Notes: a model not told the origin generated them from the letters alone. Shown: positions 28,126 through 40,214, numbered from the stretch's first letter. The stretch: 64,000 nt of DNA from Alphaproteobacteria bacterium (GCA_025359785.1 JANYET010000045.1:50682-114681), one strand, 5' to 3'. Numbers and translations are program-made.

Positions 28126-28566
28126 CTAGTCACCGAGCTTGTCGCCGGGCTCAAGCGGGCTGAGGCGCAGCAGGCGCGAGTCCGCCACGGCGGCGGTGCG
28201 GTGCGGCACGACGTTGGCGCGATAGTCAGGATCGCGGACCATGTCGATGAAGGCCCGCGAGCCGGGATACTCAACGATAAAGGCCAGGTCCCAGGCCTCG
28301 CTCGCCGGCCCGGTGACCATGACCTGCGGCGCGCCCGCCCACACCTGCCGGCTTCCCAGCCGCGTCAGATGCGGCGCGATGGTCCGGCCATACTCGCGGT
28401 AGGCCGCACGGCCGGAGATGGATTTCCCGTGGTTCGGGTGATCCTGCGGATAGGCCGCGGTCTCGCGCAGACGGATCAGGTTCAGCATGTGAATCGGCTG
28501 GTCGCGCGGCAGGGACTTGAAGACCTCCCAGGCCTGGCGGTCGGGGTCGATGTAGCTGTCGGTCAT
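28126..28566 (-). CDS. DUF1330-domain protein
   Basis: 146 aa. It has a ferredoxin-like fold of the dimeric alpha-beta barrel type, with IHMLNLIRLRETA near the start, GRAAYREYGRTIAP, and the family-typical VEYPGSRAFIDMVRDPDYRA. Function unknown. ATG 28566 begins the recognised domain; a longer frame upstream to 28608 lacks support. It is divergent from carA, with about 100 bases between starts. Confidence 0.82.
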   Translation of the reverse strand: MTDSYIDPDRQAWEVFKSLPRDQPIHMLNLIRLRETAAYPQDHPNHGKSISGRAAYREYGRTIAPHLTRLGSRQVWAGAPQVMVTGPASEAWDLAFIVEYPGSRAFIDMVRDPDYRANVVPHRTAAVADSRLLRLSPLEPGDKLGD

Positions 28567-28669
28567 CAGGGGCGCCCTCGGCTGCGTTGCCGTGCGATAT
28601 GCGCACATTGACCCGGGCGGCGGGTAACACTACCTACGCCGCCGTTTGCCCAAAGGGAGTCCGCCGTCC

Positions 28670-29863
28670 GTGAAGACTATTGGGAGCCGTGATCTGCTAC
28701 CCGGCTGCACCGGCGTGCTGGCTCTCGCCGATGGCACGATCCTGCAGGGGTTGGGCGTCGGCGCGGTCGGCGAGGCGGTAGGCGAGGTCTGCTTCAACAC
28801 CGCCATGACCGGCTACCAGGAGATCCTGACGGACCCCTCCTACATGGCCCAGATCGTGGCCTTCACCTTTCCGCACATCGGCAATACCGGAACCACCGCC
28901 GAGGATCTGGAGCAGATGTCGGGCGCAGCGGAGACCGCGGCCCGCGGCGCGATCTTTCGCGACCTGCCGACTTCGCCAGCCAGCTGGCGCGCTGACAGCG
29001 ACTTGCCAACCTGGATGGCGCGACGTGGGGTCGTAGGGCTGGCGGGCGTCGACACCCGCGCGCTCACCCGCAAGATCCGCGAGCACGGCATGCCGCACGC
29101 GGTGATCGCGCATTCGCCGGAGGGCAGGTTCGACCTCGACGCCCTGGTCGCCAAGGCCAAGGCATGGGCGGGCCTGGAGGGCCTCGACCTCGCCAAGGAC
29201 GCCTCCTGCCGGCAGCCTTTTGTCTATGACGAGGGTCTGTGGACCTGGCCGGAGGGTTACGCAAAGCCGCCCCACGCCGCGAAGGGTCAGCCCAAGTACG
29301 AGGTCGTCGTCGTCGACTATGGCGTGAAGCGCAACATCCTGCGGGCGCTGACCAGCGTCGGCGCGCGGGCCACCGTCGTGCCGGCCTCGACCAGCGCGGA
29401 GGACATCCTGGCGCGGAAGCCCGACGGCGTGCTGCTCTCCAACGGTCCTGGCGACCCGGCGGCGACCGGCGTCTATGCGGTGCGGGAGATCAAGGCGCTG
29501 GTCGACAGCGGCACGCCGGTGTTCGGCATCTGCCTGGGCCACCAGATGCTGGCGCTGGCGCTGGGCGCCAGGACGGTGAAGATGGACCAGGGCCACCACG
29601 GTGCGAACCACCCCGTGAAGGACTTGACCACCGGCAAGGTGGAGATCGTCTCGATGAACCACGGCTTCACGGTCGACCGCGCAAGCCTGCCCGAGCCTGT
29701 GATGGAGACCCACGTCTCGCTGTTTGACGGCACCAACGCCGGCATCGCGCTCAGGGACCGCCCGGTGTTCAGCGTGCAGCACCACCCGGAAGCCTCACCC
29801 GGCCCCACCGACAGCCTCTATCTGTTCGACCGCTTCGCGAGCCTGATGGACGCGGCGAAGTAG
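28670..29863 (+). CDS. carA: Carbamoyl-phosphate synthase small subunit
   Basis: 397 aa. It hydrolyses glutamine and channels ammonia to CarB for arginine and pyrimidine synthesis. The N-terminal CPSase domain has [30 protein letters not shown] and ARGAIFRDL. The class I amidotransferase domain has the nucleophile in [10 protein letters not shown] and His/Glu in [10 protein letters not shown]. The GTG at 28670 has GGGAGT upstream at good spacing; the TTG 24 bases earlier is weaker. carB follows only after 3.2 kb on the same strand, an unusual separation. Confidence 0.97.
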   Translation: MKTIGSRDLLPGCTGVLALADGTILQGLGVGAVGEAVGEVCFNTAMTGYQEILTDPSYMAQIVAFTFPHIGNTGTTAEDLEQMSGAAETAARGAIFRDLPTSPASWRADSDLPTWMARRGVVGLAGVDTRALTRKIREHGMPHAVIAHSPEGRFDLDALVAKAKAWAGLEGLDLAKDASCRQPFVYDEGLWTWPEGYAKPPHAAKGQPKYEVVVVDYGVKRNILRALTSVGARATVVPASTSAEDILARKPDGVLLSNGPGDPAATGVYAVREIKALVDSGTPVFGICLGHQMLALALGARTVKMDQGHHGANHPVKDLTTGKVEIVSMNHGFTVDRASLPEPVMETHVSLFDGTNAGIALRDRPVFSVQHHPEASPGPTDSLYLFDRFASLMDAAK

Positions 29864-29889
29864 GGGGTCCCCAGGTTCGAAGATTTAAA

Positions 29890-30024
29890 CCACGAACCCA
29901 CACGAACGCACACGAACAAGGCGGCAGGCACCCGGCCGCAGGCTTGTCTTTAAGGAAGGGTTGGCCGCGCGTTCCGCGCCTCAACCGGCGGTGCAAATTC
30001 GTGTGATTTCGTGTGGGTTCGTGG
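29890..30024. repeat. Inverted-repeat element A1 (GxxExxY-associated)
   Basis: 135 bases bounded by inverted arms. The left arm (29890-29917, beginning CCACGAACCCACACGAA) is built from ~10-base units around CACACGAAC. The right arm (29998-30024) is its reverse complement with two mismatches over 27 bases. The left arm is identical over 28 bases to the reverse complement of the right arm of element A2. The element ends 6 bases from the stop codon of the GxxExxY gene. Confidence 0.85.
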
Positions 30025-30030
30025 TCAATT

Positions 30031-30420
30031 CTAGACCACCAACCGCTCCACCGATGCCCGCCCTGAACCCCCGAAATTGACTAACAGCCCAACGCGCAAG
30101 CCCGTCGCCTTCAGATAGTTCAGGATTTGCGCCCGGTGCTCGGGCGCCAGTTCCCGAACGGCCTTAAGCTCCACGATAACCGTGTCGAAGCATATGAAAT
30201 CGGGCGAATAGGTCTGCCGCAGCGAAGCGCCTTTGTAGTCAAGCCTCAGCGAGGCTGTTGCTCGAAATGGTATTCCACGCTCCGCGAATTCGAGCCCCAA
30301 GCACTCTTGGTAGACAGCTTCCAGGAAGCCCGTCCCCATGACTCGATTGACCTCGAAGATCGCGCCTTGGATCCGAAAGACCTCGGCGGCCCGCAGGAGA
30401 TGCTCTGTTGGCTCGGGCAC
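30031..30420 (-). CDS. GxxExxY protein (PD-(D/E)XK nuclease-like)
   Basis: 129 aa. The family motif is GTGFLEAVYQECL (G-x-x-E-x-x-Y) near residue 30, followed by FAERGIPF. The nuclease-like core has D in YSPDFICFDT and E-x-K in VIVELKAVREL, and the family ending is ILNYLKATGLRVGLLVNFG. The family belongs to the PDDEXK superfamily; its function is not established. It lies inside the carA-carB interval and is flanked directly at its 3' end by an inverted-repeat element with another copy 2.7 kb away. Confidence 0.9.
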   Translation of the reverse strand: MPEPTEHLLRAAEVFRIQGAIFEVNRVMGTGFLEAVYQECLGLEFAERGIPFRATASLRLDYKGASLRQTYSPDFICFDTVIVELKAVRELAPEHRAQILNYLKATGLRVGLLVNFGGSGRASVERLVV

Positions 30421-30489
30421 AGCCCAGGCTACACCGCGTCAGGCTACGGAACAATACAGGAACATTGGAAATTGTCCGGAGCAGCCGAC

Positions 30490-31212
30490 TTAGATTTTGG
30501 CGAGTTTTCCGACGGCGGTGATCGGGCCGGTGGGGGCGTCGATCTTGGGGGAGCCGCCGGGGGGCTCGAGGGAGACGGCGAGCGCGGAGCCGGCGGCCAG
30601 GGATGGCAGCAGGCTGTCCGGCATCGGCATGGCCACCGTCTTGCCGGGCTGCAGGATGCCCAGCGGCCTGGGCTTGCCATCGGCCGGGATCACCCACAGT
30701 TCGTGGACATGGGCCGGATCGTTGCCGGGCGTCACCAGAGAGGTGACGATCAGCGCCTTCCGCGTCGGATCGTAGGCGGCGATGAACAGCGGCACCGGCG
30801 CGCCGGTCTGGCTGACCAGGCTGGCGTCGAGCAGCTGGCCGGCCGGCGGCGGCTGGATCACCACGGGCGGCTGGTTGGCCAGGAGCACGGCCGCGGCGAG
30901 GCTGGCGGCGGCGAGTGTCAGAGACCCCACGGTCGCGCCGCGCCAGAAGCGTAACCCCTTCACCGAGGCGGCGTTGTCGTTGGCGCCCAGGGAACGCTCG
31001 ATCCGCAGCCACAGAGCGTGCGGCGCGGGGATCGAGGCCAGAGTGTCGGCCATCGGGATCAGGCGCTCGCGCCAGTTGTCCACCAGGACGGCGAACTCCG
31101 GCTCGGCCGCCATCCGCGCCTCGGCCTGCCGCCGTTCGGCGGCGGACAGGACGCCCAGGGCGTGCTCGGCCGCAAAGGCCTCGGAGTCAGTAAGTTCCGG
31201 CGCTTCGCTCAT
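30490..31212 (-). CDS. Anti-sigma factor (RskA/anti-sigma-K type)
   Basis: 240 aa. An N-terminal anti-sigma helix bundle (AFAAEHALGVLSAAERRQAEARMA, VDNWRERLIPMADTL) is followed by one membrane helix (about 95-115, ATVGSLTLAAASLAAAVLLA) and a periplasmic RskA-like domain (PAHVHELWVIPADGKPRPLGIL). It would hold the co-transcribed sigma factor at the membrane. Start 31212 overlaps the sigma-factor stop as ATGA; the alternative start four codons earlier would extend the overlap. Confidence 0.92.
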   Translation of the reverse strand: MSEAPELTDSEAFAAEHALGVLSAAERRQAEARMAAEPEFAVLVDNWRERLIPMADTLASIPAPHALWLRIERSLGANDNAASVKGLRFWRGATVGSLTLAAASLAAAVLLANQPPVVIQPPPAGQLLDASLVSQTGAPVPLFIAAYDPTRKALIVTSLVTPGNDPAHVHELWVIPADGKPRPLGILQPGKTVAMPMPDSLLPSLAAGSALAVSLEPPGGSPKIDAPTGPITAVGKLAKI

Positions 31213-31808
31213 TGCGCGAGACACCCTTTAAGCTTGGCGAGGCCGCGGCGGACCCAGCTCTTTACGGTACCCAATGGGGTGTCCAGGCGGCGCGCGAGCG
31301 CCTCATAGGTCACACCCTCGAAGAAGGCTGTGCGGATCACCTTTTCGGTGCGGTCGTCGAGTTCGGACAGGCAGCGGTGCAGCCGTCCCTCTTCGCCCGC
31401 GGTGACCAGCAGCGCCTCGGCGCTGATGCTGCCGTCGGGAATCTCGAGATCCTCGATCTGATCGGCGTAGGCCAGCGGGCCACGCGCCCTTAGACGGTCG
31501 ATCGCCCGGTTGCGGGCGATGGTGGAGACCCACGTCATGACGCTCGCGCGGGATGCGTCGAAACGATCCGCCCTTCGCCAAACTGTGACGTAAACCTCTT
31601 GCAACACGTCCTCCGACTCTTCGCGGTCAGAAAGGATACGGAGGCACACGGCGAAAAGCTTCGCGGAGGTTGCATCATATAGCTGTCGCAACGCCGCGCG
31701 CTCGCCCGACGCGACGCGGGTCATCAACTGGGCGAGGTCTTCCGGGGTGGTGGCGACAGCCAAAATCAAGAACTCAGGTTCGACCGGGCGTGATCGTATA
31801 GCGTGCAC
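31209..31808 (-). CDS. ECF sigma factor, SigK-like
   Basis: 199 aa. Sigma region 2 (AVCLRILSDREESEDVLQEVYVTVWRRA, then ASRASVMTWVSTIARNRAIDRLR) and region 4 (EKVIRTAFFEGVTYEALARRLDTPLGTVKSWVRRGLAKLK) are complete. It redirects RNA polymerase to a stress regulon once the anti-sigma partner is inactivated. The start is uncertain: GTG 31808 gives the longest form, but a TTG about 13 codons in is possible. It is read opposite to carA and carB, in the interval between them. Confidence 0.93.
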   Translation of the reverse strand: MHAIRSRPVEPEFLILAVATTPEDLAQLMTRVASGERAALRQLYDATSAKLFAVCLRILSDREESEDVLQEVYVTVWRRADRFDASRASVMTWVSTIARNRAIDRLRARGPLAYADQIEDLEIPDGSISAEALLVTAGEEGRLHRCLSELDDRTEKVIRTAFFEGVTYEALARRLDTPLGTVKSWVRRGLAKLKGCLAQ

Positions 31809-31904
31809 GACCGGGATTTAAGGACAAGTCTCAAGGCTCCAGCTTCCTGCAAGGATCGCGCCGCGAGAGACGGTGGCTGACGAGAGATGCGGGCTGAAGC
31901 GGGA

Positions 31905-32129
31905 TCAGGCCGCGACCTTGGGCGATTTGCGCGCCGCGGCCCGCTTGGCCTGGGCGCTGGCCAGCCGCTCGGTTTTGCGCTCGGTGGCCGCGGCTTCCAG
32001 CGCGGGCAGCAGTTCGGCGGCGGCGGCCTGCTGGCGCTCGTCGCCGGAGTCTTGCAGGCGCCGCGCGTTGGTCAGCAGATTGACCACCTCCACATCGGAC
32101 ATCGTCGGAATCTTTTCGATGAGAGTCAT
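31905..32129 (-). CDS. Small alpha-helical protein, unknown
   Basis: 74 aa. It is wholly helical by composition (TLIEKIPTMSDVEVVNLLTNARRL, then Ala/Glu-rich, then a Lys/Arg-rich tail KRAAARKSPKVAA that could touch nucleic acid). No family is recognised, though similar short proteins are familiar from Caulobacterales. GGAAGGGGG precedes ATG 32129. It lies upstream of the ECF sigma gene on the same strand, with a gap of about 95 bases. Confidence 0.65.
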   Translation of the reverse strand: MTLIEKIPTMSDVEVVNLLTNARRLQDSGDERQQAAAAELLPALEAAATERKTERLASAQAKRAAARKSPKVAA

Positions 32130-32412
32130 GGCGGCCCCCTTCCACACCTTCGAGGCCGCGACGACCGCGCCCTGACCTGAGACTATATGGTCAAGCCGCC
32201 GATTGGTTTCGAGCTTTCTGCAAAATTTTCGGCCGTCTTGCCTGGCGTTTGGAAATCCTCCACGGTGATGTCCATCGAATTCGTCTCGGTTCGGTCGACG
32301 CTCCGCGCCTGTCCAGATGGGCGCCGGACCTGCCTCCCGACCCCGTCCGAGCTTCGATCGTCGGTGCAAATGCCTTGAGCCGGCGGGATCACCTATCGAA
32401 GGACTGCAATTC

Positions 32413-32619
32413 ATGGCTACCGGCACCGTCAAATGGTTCAATGGCGCCAAGGGCTTCGGCTTCATCCAACCGGATGAGGGCGGTCCTGACGTGTTCGTGC
32501 ACATCTCCGCGGTCGAGCGCGCGGGCCTGCGTTCCCTGGATGAAGGCCAAAAGATCACCTACGAACTGGAAAAGGATCCGCGCAGCGGCAAGTCCGCCGC
32601 CGGCCAACTGCAGGCCTAG
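32413..32619 (+). CDS. Cold-shock-domain protein (CspA family)
   Basis: 68 aa OB-fold RNA chaperone. RNP1 is KGFGFIQ and RNP2 is VFVHIS, following the typical [15 protein letters not shown] start. AAGGA stands about 8 bases before ATG 32413. A leader of more than 200 bases with no gene (32130-32412) precedes it; long leaders are common regulatory elements in csp genes, but no specific fold was assigned. It ends at an 11-bp terminator. Confidence 0.95.
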   Translation: MATGTVKWFNGAKGFGFIQPDEGGPDVFVHISAVERAGLRSLDEGQKITYELEKDPRSGKSAAGQLQA

Positions 32620-32663
32620 GCTTCAAGGTTTCGCGGGGCTCGCGCCCCGCCAAGTCACTACAG

Positions 32664-32697
32664 ATGGGCCAGCGTTCCAGCGCTGGCCCATTTTGTT
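32664..32697 (+). terminator. Terminator of the cold-shock gene
   Basis: Stem ATGGGCCAGCG / CGCTGGCCCAT (11 bp) with a 6-base loop, followed by TTTTGTTT. A second GC hairpin (GCGGGGC / GCCCCGC) lies just upstream near 32632-32650. Confidence 0.85.
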
Positions 32698-32734
32698 TGG
32701 CGCGGAGGGCGAGAACGCAGGGAGCGAGAAGGAA

Positions 32735-32868
32735 CCACGAACGCACACGAACGCGCCCTGCGGATTGAGAGCCCGAAGGGCCGCCTTCCAACAGCCATGC
32801 CTCACATTAAAACGCGCTCCGCTCGCGGCGCGCACGCCCGGTTCGTGTGCGTTCGTGTGGGTTCGTGG
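32735..32868. repeat. Inverted-repeat element A2 (GxxExxY-associated)
   Basis: 134 bases. The right arm (32841-32868) is the exact reverse complement of the left arm of element A1 over 28 bases. The left arm (32735-32754) is a shorter version lacking one ~10-base unit. The interior does not obviously match that of A1. It lies between the cspA terminator and carB with no gene inside. Confidence 0.85.
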
Positions 32869-33044
32869 TTGATCCTTATTTCCAGGCTCTTTCCGTGTTT
32901 TCCGCGGTTCTCGTTATCAGGCCAAAGCTGGCCGGCTTGCGCGGGGTTGCGCCTCACCGACTCCGTCTCTAAACGGGCGCCTTAACCTGCAGATTTGGCC
33001 GGGGCTGCGCGTGCGAGCGTGCGGACCCATGCGCGCGAGAGTAA

Positions 33045-36335
<3,291 letters not shown>

Positions 36336-36386
36336 GCGCGACGCCTCTGCTAGGGTCGCCAAAACGGTGATCCGGGAGCGACGAGG

Positions 36387-37349
36387 ATGATCAGACCGAC
36401 CCGCCGCGCTGTGGCCGCGGCCCTGCCGGCCGCGATGCTGGCCCGCGCCGCGGCGGCCACGCCAAACCTCGAGCTCAAGGTGAAGGGCCTCACCACCTAC
36501 AGCGAATCGGCGATGGTGATGTCGGTCTCGACCGATGGGCGCAGCGCGATCACGCTGCGGTTCTGCCGGTTTCCGGACGCGGGCCTGACCTGGCTCTGGT
36601 GCCACATCGTCCGTGACGGGGTGCTGTACGCCTTTACCCAGCACGACCTGCCCTGCGGCGCGGATCGTCTGGCCGAGGGCGCGGCGGCCGACTACCGCGC
36701 GGCGCCGATGACGGCCTCGCTGAACCGCGCCGGCAAGGGGCCGGAACTGCGCCAGGTGCGCATCGCCGGCGCCCTGCCCTTCCATCGCAGCCGCGCCGCC
36801 CCGCTCGGACCCGGCGCGGTGAAGGGACGCTTCAAGGGCCTGTTCACCGCCACCCATGCGCTGAGCGCCACGGTGCTCAAGGACCGCGACGAGGTCTATG
36901 GGACCTTCCTGGGTGAAATCGAGGTTGGCGGCCGGCGCTGGACCCACGAGGGTGTCGCCAAGTTCCACGAACAGCGCCAGACCAACCCGCGGTTCGAGGC
37001 GCCCTTCTGCTACAGCTGGTTGGGCGGCGAAGGCCTGGCCGCGACCACCCTGCTGCTGGCGACCGGCGCCACCGGCGGCTGGCTGTTCGGCCAGACCGAG
37101 GACGCGCTCGCCGACATGGCGGCGGATGCGCCCGACGACCTTCGGGCCATCGACTATCGCCTGAAATCCGGCCGCCGCGCGCCGGGTCGGCTGTCGGCCA
37201 TCGTGCGCTACGAGGTGCCGATCTTCGGCCGGCCCTGGCGGGGTAGTTTCGTGCGCGGCCTGGTGGACGGCCGACCCGTCGTGGGCGTCATGAACGACTG
37301 GACCGCGGCCCCCGATATCTACGCCGCCGCGCACGCCCGGCTCGGTTAG
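36387..37349 (+). CDS. Secreted or periplasmic protein of unknown family
   Basis: 320 aa. A twin-arginine-like leader (TRRAVAAALPAAMLARAAAATP) is followed by a beta-rich domain of about 295 residues with paired strands (WLWCHIVRDGVLYAFTQHDLPCG, EVYGTFLGEIEVGGRRWTHEGVAKFHEQRQ). The alternating Trp, Phe and Tyr pattern recalls two-barrel lipocalin-like proteins of the AttH/CrtC group, but I could not confirm this. It follows carB by 51 bases and may be co-transcribed with it. Confidence 0.65.
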   Translation: MIRPTRRAVAAALPAAMLARAAAATPNLELKVKGLTTYSESAMVMSVSTDGRSAITLRFCRFPDAGLTWLWCHIVRDGVLYAFTQHDLPCGADRLAEGAAADYRAAPMTASLNRAGKGPELRQVRIAGALPFHRSRAAPLGPGAVKGRFKGLFTATHALSATVLKDRDEVYGTFLGEIEVGGRRWTHEGVAKFHEQRQTNPRFEAPFCYSWLGGEGLAATTLLLATGATGGWLFGQTEDALADMAADAPDDLRAIDYRLKSGRRAPGRLSAIVRYEVPIFGRPWRGSFVRGLVDGRPVVGVMNDWTAAPDIYAAAHARLG

Positions 37350-37371
37350 GCCTTAGTCGCCCTGACAGGCT

Positions 37372-37386
37372 TTAGTTGACCGTTAA
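37372..37386. promoter_or_regulatory. CtrA-like box (TTAG-N7-TTAA)
   Basis: Matches the Caulobacterales CtrA consensus TTAA-N7-TTAA with one mismatch. 160 bases upstream of the small membrane-protein gene. Weak alone, since such matches occur by chance. Confidence 0.25.
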
Positions 37387-37547
37387 GCATGCGAGGCGCA
37401 GCTTCGTCGCCAGTAGCCTGATTGTCGCAGGCTTCGCGGGTGCGCTCCGGCGGCCCCAAATAGAGACGGCCGGAACCACGTCACGTGGCGTCTGCAGCAG
37501 TCTGGCAGGGGGCGAAGAACCCCTCATCAGATTGGGAAGGACGTCCT

Positions 37548-37712
37548 ATGCACTCCGATCATCCTGAAGTTCGACCAACCAAGAACAAGCATGTCGCCGA
37601 GCGATTCGAAGGCTTGCTTGGTAAGCTCATGGTGGTGGCCATCGTCCTGCTGGCCATCGGCATGGTCTATGCCATCGCCACCGGCGACGCGACGCCGAGC
37701 TGGATGCGCTAA
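37548..37712 (+). CDS. Small single-pass membrane protein
   Basis: 54 aa. A charged N-terminus (HPEVRPTKNKHVAERFEGLLGK) precedes one transmembrane helix (LMVVAIVLLAIGMVYAIATG) and a short tail TPSWMR, suggesting N-in, C-out topology. AAGGA 8 bases before ATG 37548 supports it being translated. No known family. Confidence 0.7.
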   Translation: MHSDHPEVRPTKNKHVAERFEGLLGKLMVVAIVLLAIGMVYAIATGDATPSWMR

Positions 37713-37743
37713 CAAGAAACTCAACTTTAGTGCTGAACTAGCC

Positions 37744-37845
37744 TGTCATCCCGGACGGCCGAAGAGCCGATCCGGGACCCAGGGGGAACCGCACTGCATC
37801 CACTCCCGGCTCACGGCTCCCGGCTCCGCTACGGCCGGGATGACG
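37744..37845. repeat. Palindromic intergenic repeat B1
   Basis: About 100 bases with inverted ends TGTCATCCCGG and CCGGGATGAC, and internal GGGACCCAGGGGG and CCGGCTCCGCT. A relative (B2) occurs at 46452. Interspersed palindromes of this TCATCCCGG type are widespread in alphaproteobacterial genomes. It fills most of the 310-base gap before the SDR gene; nothing else is seen there. Confidence 0.8.
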
Positions 37846-38022
37846 AGTTTGGAGTGGGTGAGGGATTGAGTCGCGAGCCTGCGCCCAGGTGACACGCCTT
37901 GCGCGAGGCCACGGCCTGACCGTCCAAATAGGCTGGAGCCGCGAGGCCCTGGCGGCAGGCGACGCTGTGGGCTAGGCGTGGTTCCTTAAGGCTCCCGAGA
38001 CGCGGAGCCAGGAGGACGGGCG

Positions 38023-38811
38023 ATGGCGGGACGCGTTCAGGGCAAGGTGGCGCTGGTCACCGGCGGGTCGAGCGGCATCGGACGTGGCTGCGCGGACAAG
38101 CTGGCGGCCGAAGGCGCGACCATCGTCGTCACCGACCTGCAGGACGACAAGGGCGCCGAGACCGTGGCCGCCATCGTCAAGGCGGGCGGCAAAGCCTGGT
38201 ATCAGCATCACGACGTCACCGACGAGGCGGCCTGGGAAGCCGTGGTCGCCGAGATCAAGACCCGCGAGGGCCGTCTCGACATCCTGGTCAACAACGCCGG
38301 TATCGGCATCGGCGGCTCGATCATCGACATGTCCCTGGCCGACTGGCGCCGCCAGACCGCGGTCAACCTCGACGGCGTGTTCCTGGGGGTGAAGCATTGC
38401 CTGCCCCTGATGCGCGCCTCGGGCGACGGCGGCAGCATCATCAACATGTCCTCGGTGGCGGGCCTCAAGGGCTCGGCCATGCTGGCCGGCTATTGCGCCA
38501 CCAAGGGCGGCGTGCGGCTGTTCACCAAGGCCGTGGCCATGGAGTGCGCCAATGCCAAGGACGGCATCCGGGTGAACTCGGTCCACCCTGGGATCATCGA
38601 GACGCCGATCTGGCTGACGGTCGGCCAGGCGGTGAACCCCGGCGCCAATGAGGCGCCCGACCTGGACGCCATGTCGGCCATGGCCGTGCCGCTGGGGGTG
38701 AAGGGCTACCCCGAGGACATCGCCAACGGCGTGCTTTGGCTGGCGAGCGCCGAGAGCCGCTATGTCACCGGCCAGGAACTGGTGATCGACGGCGGCCTGA
38801 CAGTCCGGTAG
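38023..38811 (+). CDS. SDR-family NAD(P)-dependent dehydrogenase
   Basis: 262 aa classical SDR. The cofactor loop is VTGGSSGIGRG, followed by NNAGIG, the catalytic Ser in INMSSVAGLKGS and YCATK as the Tyr/Lys motif, with the C-terminal SRYVTGQELVIDGGLTV. It resembles 3-alpha/20-beta-hydroxysteroid and cyclohexanol dehydrogenases; the substrate is unknown. Preceded by CAGGAGG-like sequence. First of a likely three-gene set with the kinase-like and CMD-like genes that follow. Confidence 0.93.
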   Translation: MAGRVQGKVALVTGGSSGIGRGCADKLAAEGATIVVTDLQDDKGAETVAAIVKAGGKAWYQHHDVTDEAAWEAVVAEIKTREGRLDILVNNAGIGIGGSIIDMSLADWRRQTAVNLDGVFLGVKHCLPLMRASGDGGSIINMSSVAGLKGSAMLAGYCATKGGVRLFTKAVAMECANAKDGIRVNSVHPGIIETPIWLTVGQAVNPGANEAPDLDAMSAMAVPLGVKGYPEDIANGVLWLASAESRYVTGQELVIDGGLTVR

Positions 38812-38822
38812 CCATCCGGCCC

Positions 38823-39323
38823 ATGACCGCGACCCTGAATGTGATCTTCGGACCCTGCGGCGCGGGCAAGACGACCTATGCGCATGCCTTCGCGCGGCGG
38901 GAAAAGGCCGTGGCCTTCATCCTCGACGACTGGATGGCGCGGATGTTCGGCCCGGACATGCCCGAGCCCCTGCAATACGAATGGATGCTGGAACGCGTCG
39001 GGCGCTGCGAGGCGCAGATCTGGGCGACCTGCGCCGCGGTGCTGGCTACCGGGACCTCGGTGATCCTGGACATCGGCCTGATGCGCAAGGCCGACCGCGC
39101 CCGCGTCCGCGAGATCGCCGAGGCGACCGGCCTGCCTCTGCAGTTCCACTTCGTCGACGCGCCGCAGGAGGTGCGCCGCGCCCGGGTGCTGGACCGCAAT
39201 GTGGTGCGCGGCGAAAGCTTTGCCATCGAGGTCACGCCCGACCTCTTCGATTTCATCGAGGGTGTCTACGAGGCGCCCGAGCCGGATGAGCTGGCCGGTT
39301 GTGTGATGAGCGTCAGCGACTAG
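38823..39323 (+). CDS. P-loop ATPase / kinase-like protein
   Basis: 166 aa. The Walker A motif is FGPCGAGKTTYAHAFA, the Walker B-like strand TSVILDIGLM, with an R-rich lid (DAPQEVRRARVLDRN). Size and layout match AAA_33 / zeta-toxin-like small-molecule or nucleotide kinases. The substrate is unknown. It begins 12 bases after the SDR stop. Confidence 0.85.
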   Translation: MTATLNVIFGPCGAGKTTYAHAFARREKAVAFILDDWMARMFGPDMPEPLQYEWMLERVGRCEAQIWATCAAVLATGTSVILDIGLMRKADRARVREIAEATGLPLQFHFVDAPQEVRRARVLDRNVVRGESFAIEVTPDLFDFIEGVYEAPEPDELAGCVMSVSD

Positions 39324-39344
39324 CCAGCCATTGGGAGGACGGAC

Positions 39345-39998
39345 ATGGGCAAGACCACCGGACGGGCCACGGCCGCGGCCCTCGCGATCGGGCTTGCCGC
39401 CGGCGCGGCCCACGCGGCCGAGCGCTTCCCGATCCTCAGCCCCGAGCAGATGACGCCGGCCCAGCGCCAGGTCGCCGACGCCATCATGGCCGGGCCGCGC
39501 AAGACTCTGGGCGGCCCCTTCAACGCCTGGCTGCGCAGCCCCGACCTGGCCGACAAGCTGCAACGGGTCGGCGAACAGCTGCGCTTCCACTCCAGCGTGC
39601 CGGCCCGGCTGAACGAGTTCGCGATCCTGATCACCGCGCGGGCCCGGGACGCCGACTACGAGTGGTACGCCCACTATCCGCTGGCCCTGAAGGCCGGGTT
39701 GCGGCCGCAGGTCGCCGCGGACCTCGCCAAGGGCCAGCGCCCGCGCGGCATGGCCGCCGACGAGGCCGCCGTCTACGACTTCGTCACCGAACTGCGCGCC
39801 ACCCACCGTGTGAGCGACCCAACCTACGGCGCGGCGCACAAGGTGCTGGGCGACCAGGGCGTCATCGATCTGGTGGCGCTCAGCGGCTACTACGACCTGG
39901 TCTCGATGACGCTGAACACCGCCCAGGTGGCGACGCCGGCGGACGGGGCCCTGCCGTTGCCGGCGCGACATGGTCCGCCGAGAGGCCAACAACAGTGA
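39345..39998 (+). CDS. Secreted carboxymuconolactone-decarboxylase-like protein
   Basis: 217 aa. A signal peptide (RATAAALAIGLAAGAAHAA) is followed by an all-helical CMD/AhpD-type domain (LSPEQMTPAQRQVADAIM, FNAWLRSPDLADKLQRVGEQLRF, LNEFAILITARARDADYEWYAH). The CxxC of AhpD is absent, so peroxidase activity is unlikely. Similar proteins are annotated only as CMD family. GGGAGG precedes ATG 39345. Confidence 0.82.
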   Translation: MGKTTGRATAAALAIGLAAGAAHAAERFPILSPEQMTPAQRQVADAIMAGPRKTLGGPFNAWLRSPDLADKLQRVGEQLRFHSSVPARLNEFAILITARARDADYEWYAHYPLALKAGLRPQVAADLAKGQRPRGMAADEAAVYDFVTELRATHRVSDPTYGAAHKVLGDQGVIDLVALSGYYDLVSMTLNTAQVATPADGALPLPARHGPPRGQQQ

Positions 39999-40096
39999 TG
40001 GAGGAGATCACCTCGCAGCGCTGGGCCGGCGACCGCGTCGCCGAGGAACGCTTGGTCGTCGATCGCGGCCAGACCCGGCCGCCGCGAGACGCCTAG
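39998..40096 (+). pseudogene. Possible C-terminal remnant of an NTF2-like (SnoaL-type) gene
   Basis: A 32-codon frame starting on the ATG that overlaps the CMD stop reads [18 protein letters not shown] and then LVVDRGQ. The SQRWxGDRIVxERF pattern resembles the last strands of SnoaL/NTF2-like proteins, with the rest missing. The resemblance is from memory and short, so this is tentative. Confidence 0.3.
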
Positions 40097-40214
40097 TCGC
40101 GCCGATGTCGCCCCAAGGTCGCCCCAAGGTCAGCGGGACATCTTGAAGTCGCAAAGCCGGGCTACGACTTCAGATAGACGAAGACGGCTCGCCGACCGCG
40201 CCGGTTTCCTGACC

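Noticed and set aside
30481..30954. Plus-strand frame opposite the anti-sigma gene
   Set aside because: Gly/Arg/His-rich shadow; the minus-strand RskA-type protein with membrane helix is well supported.
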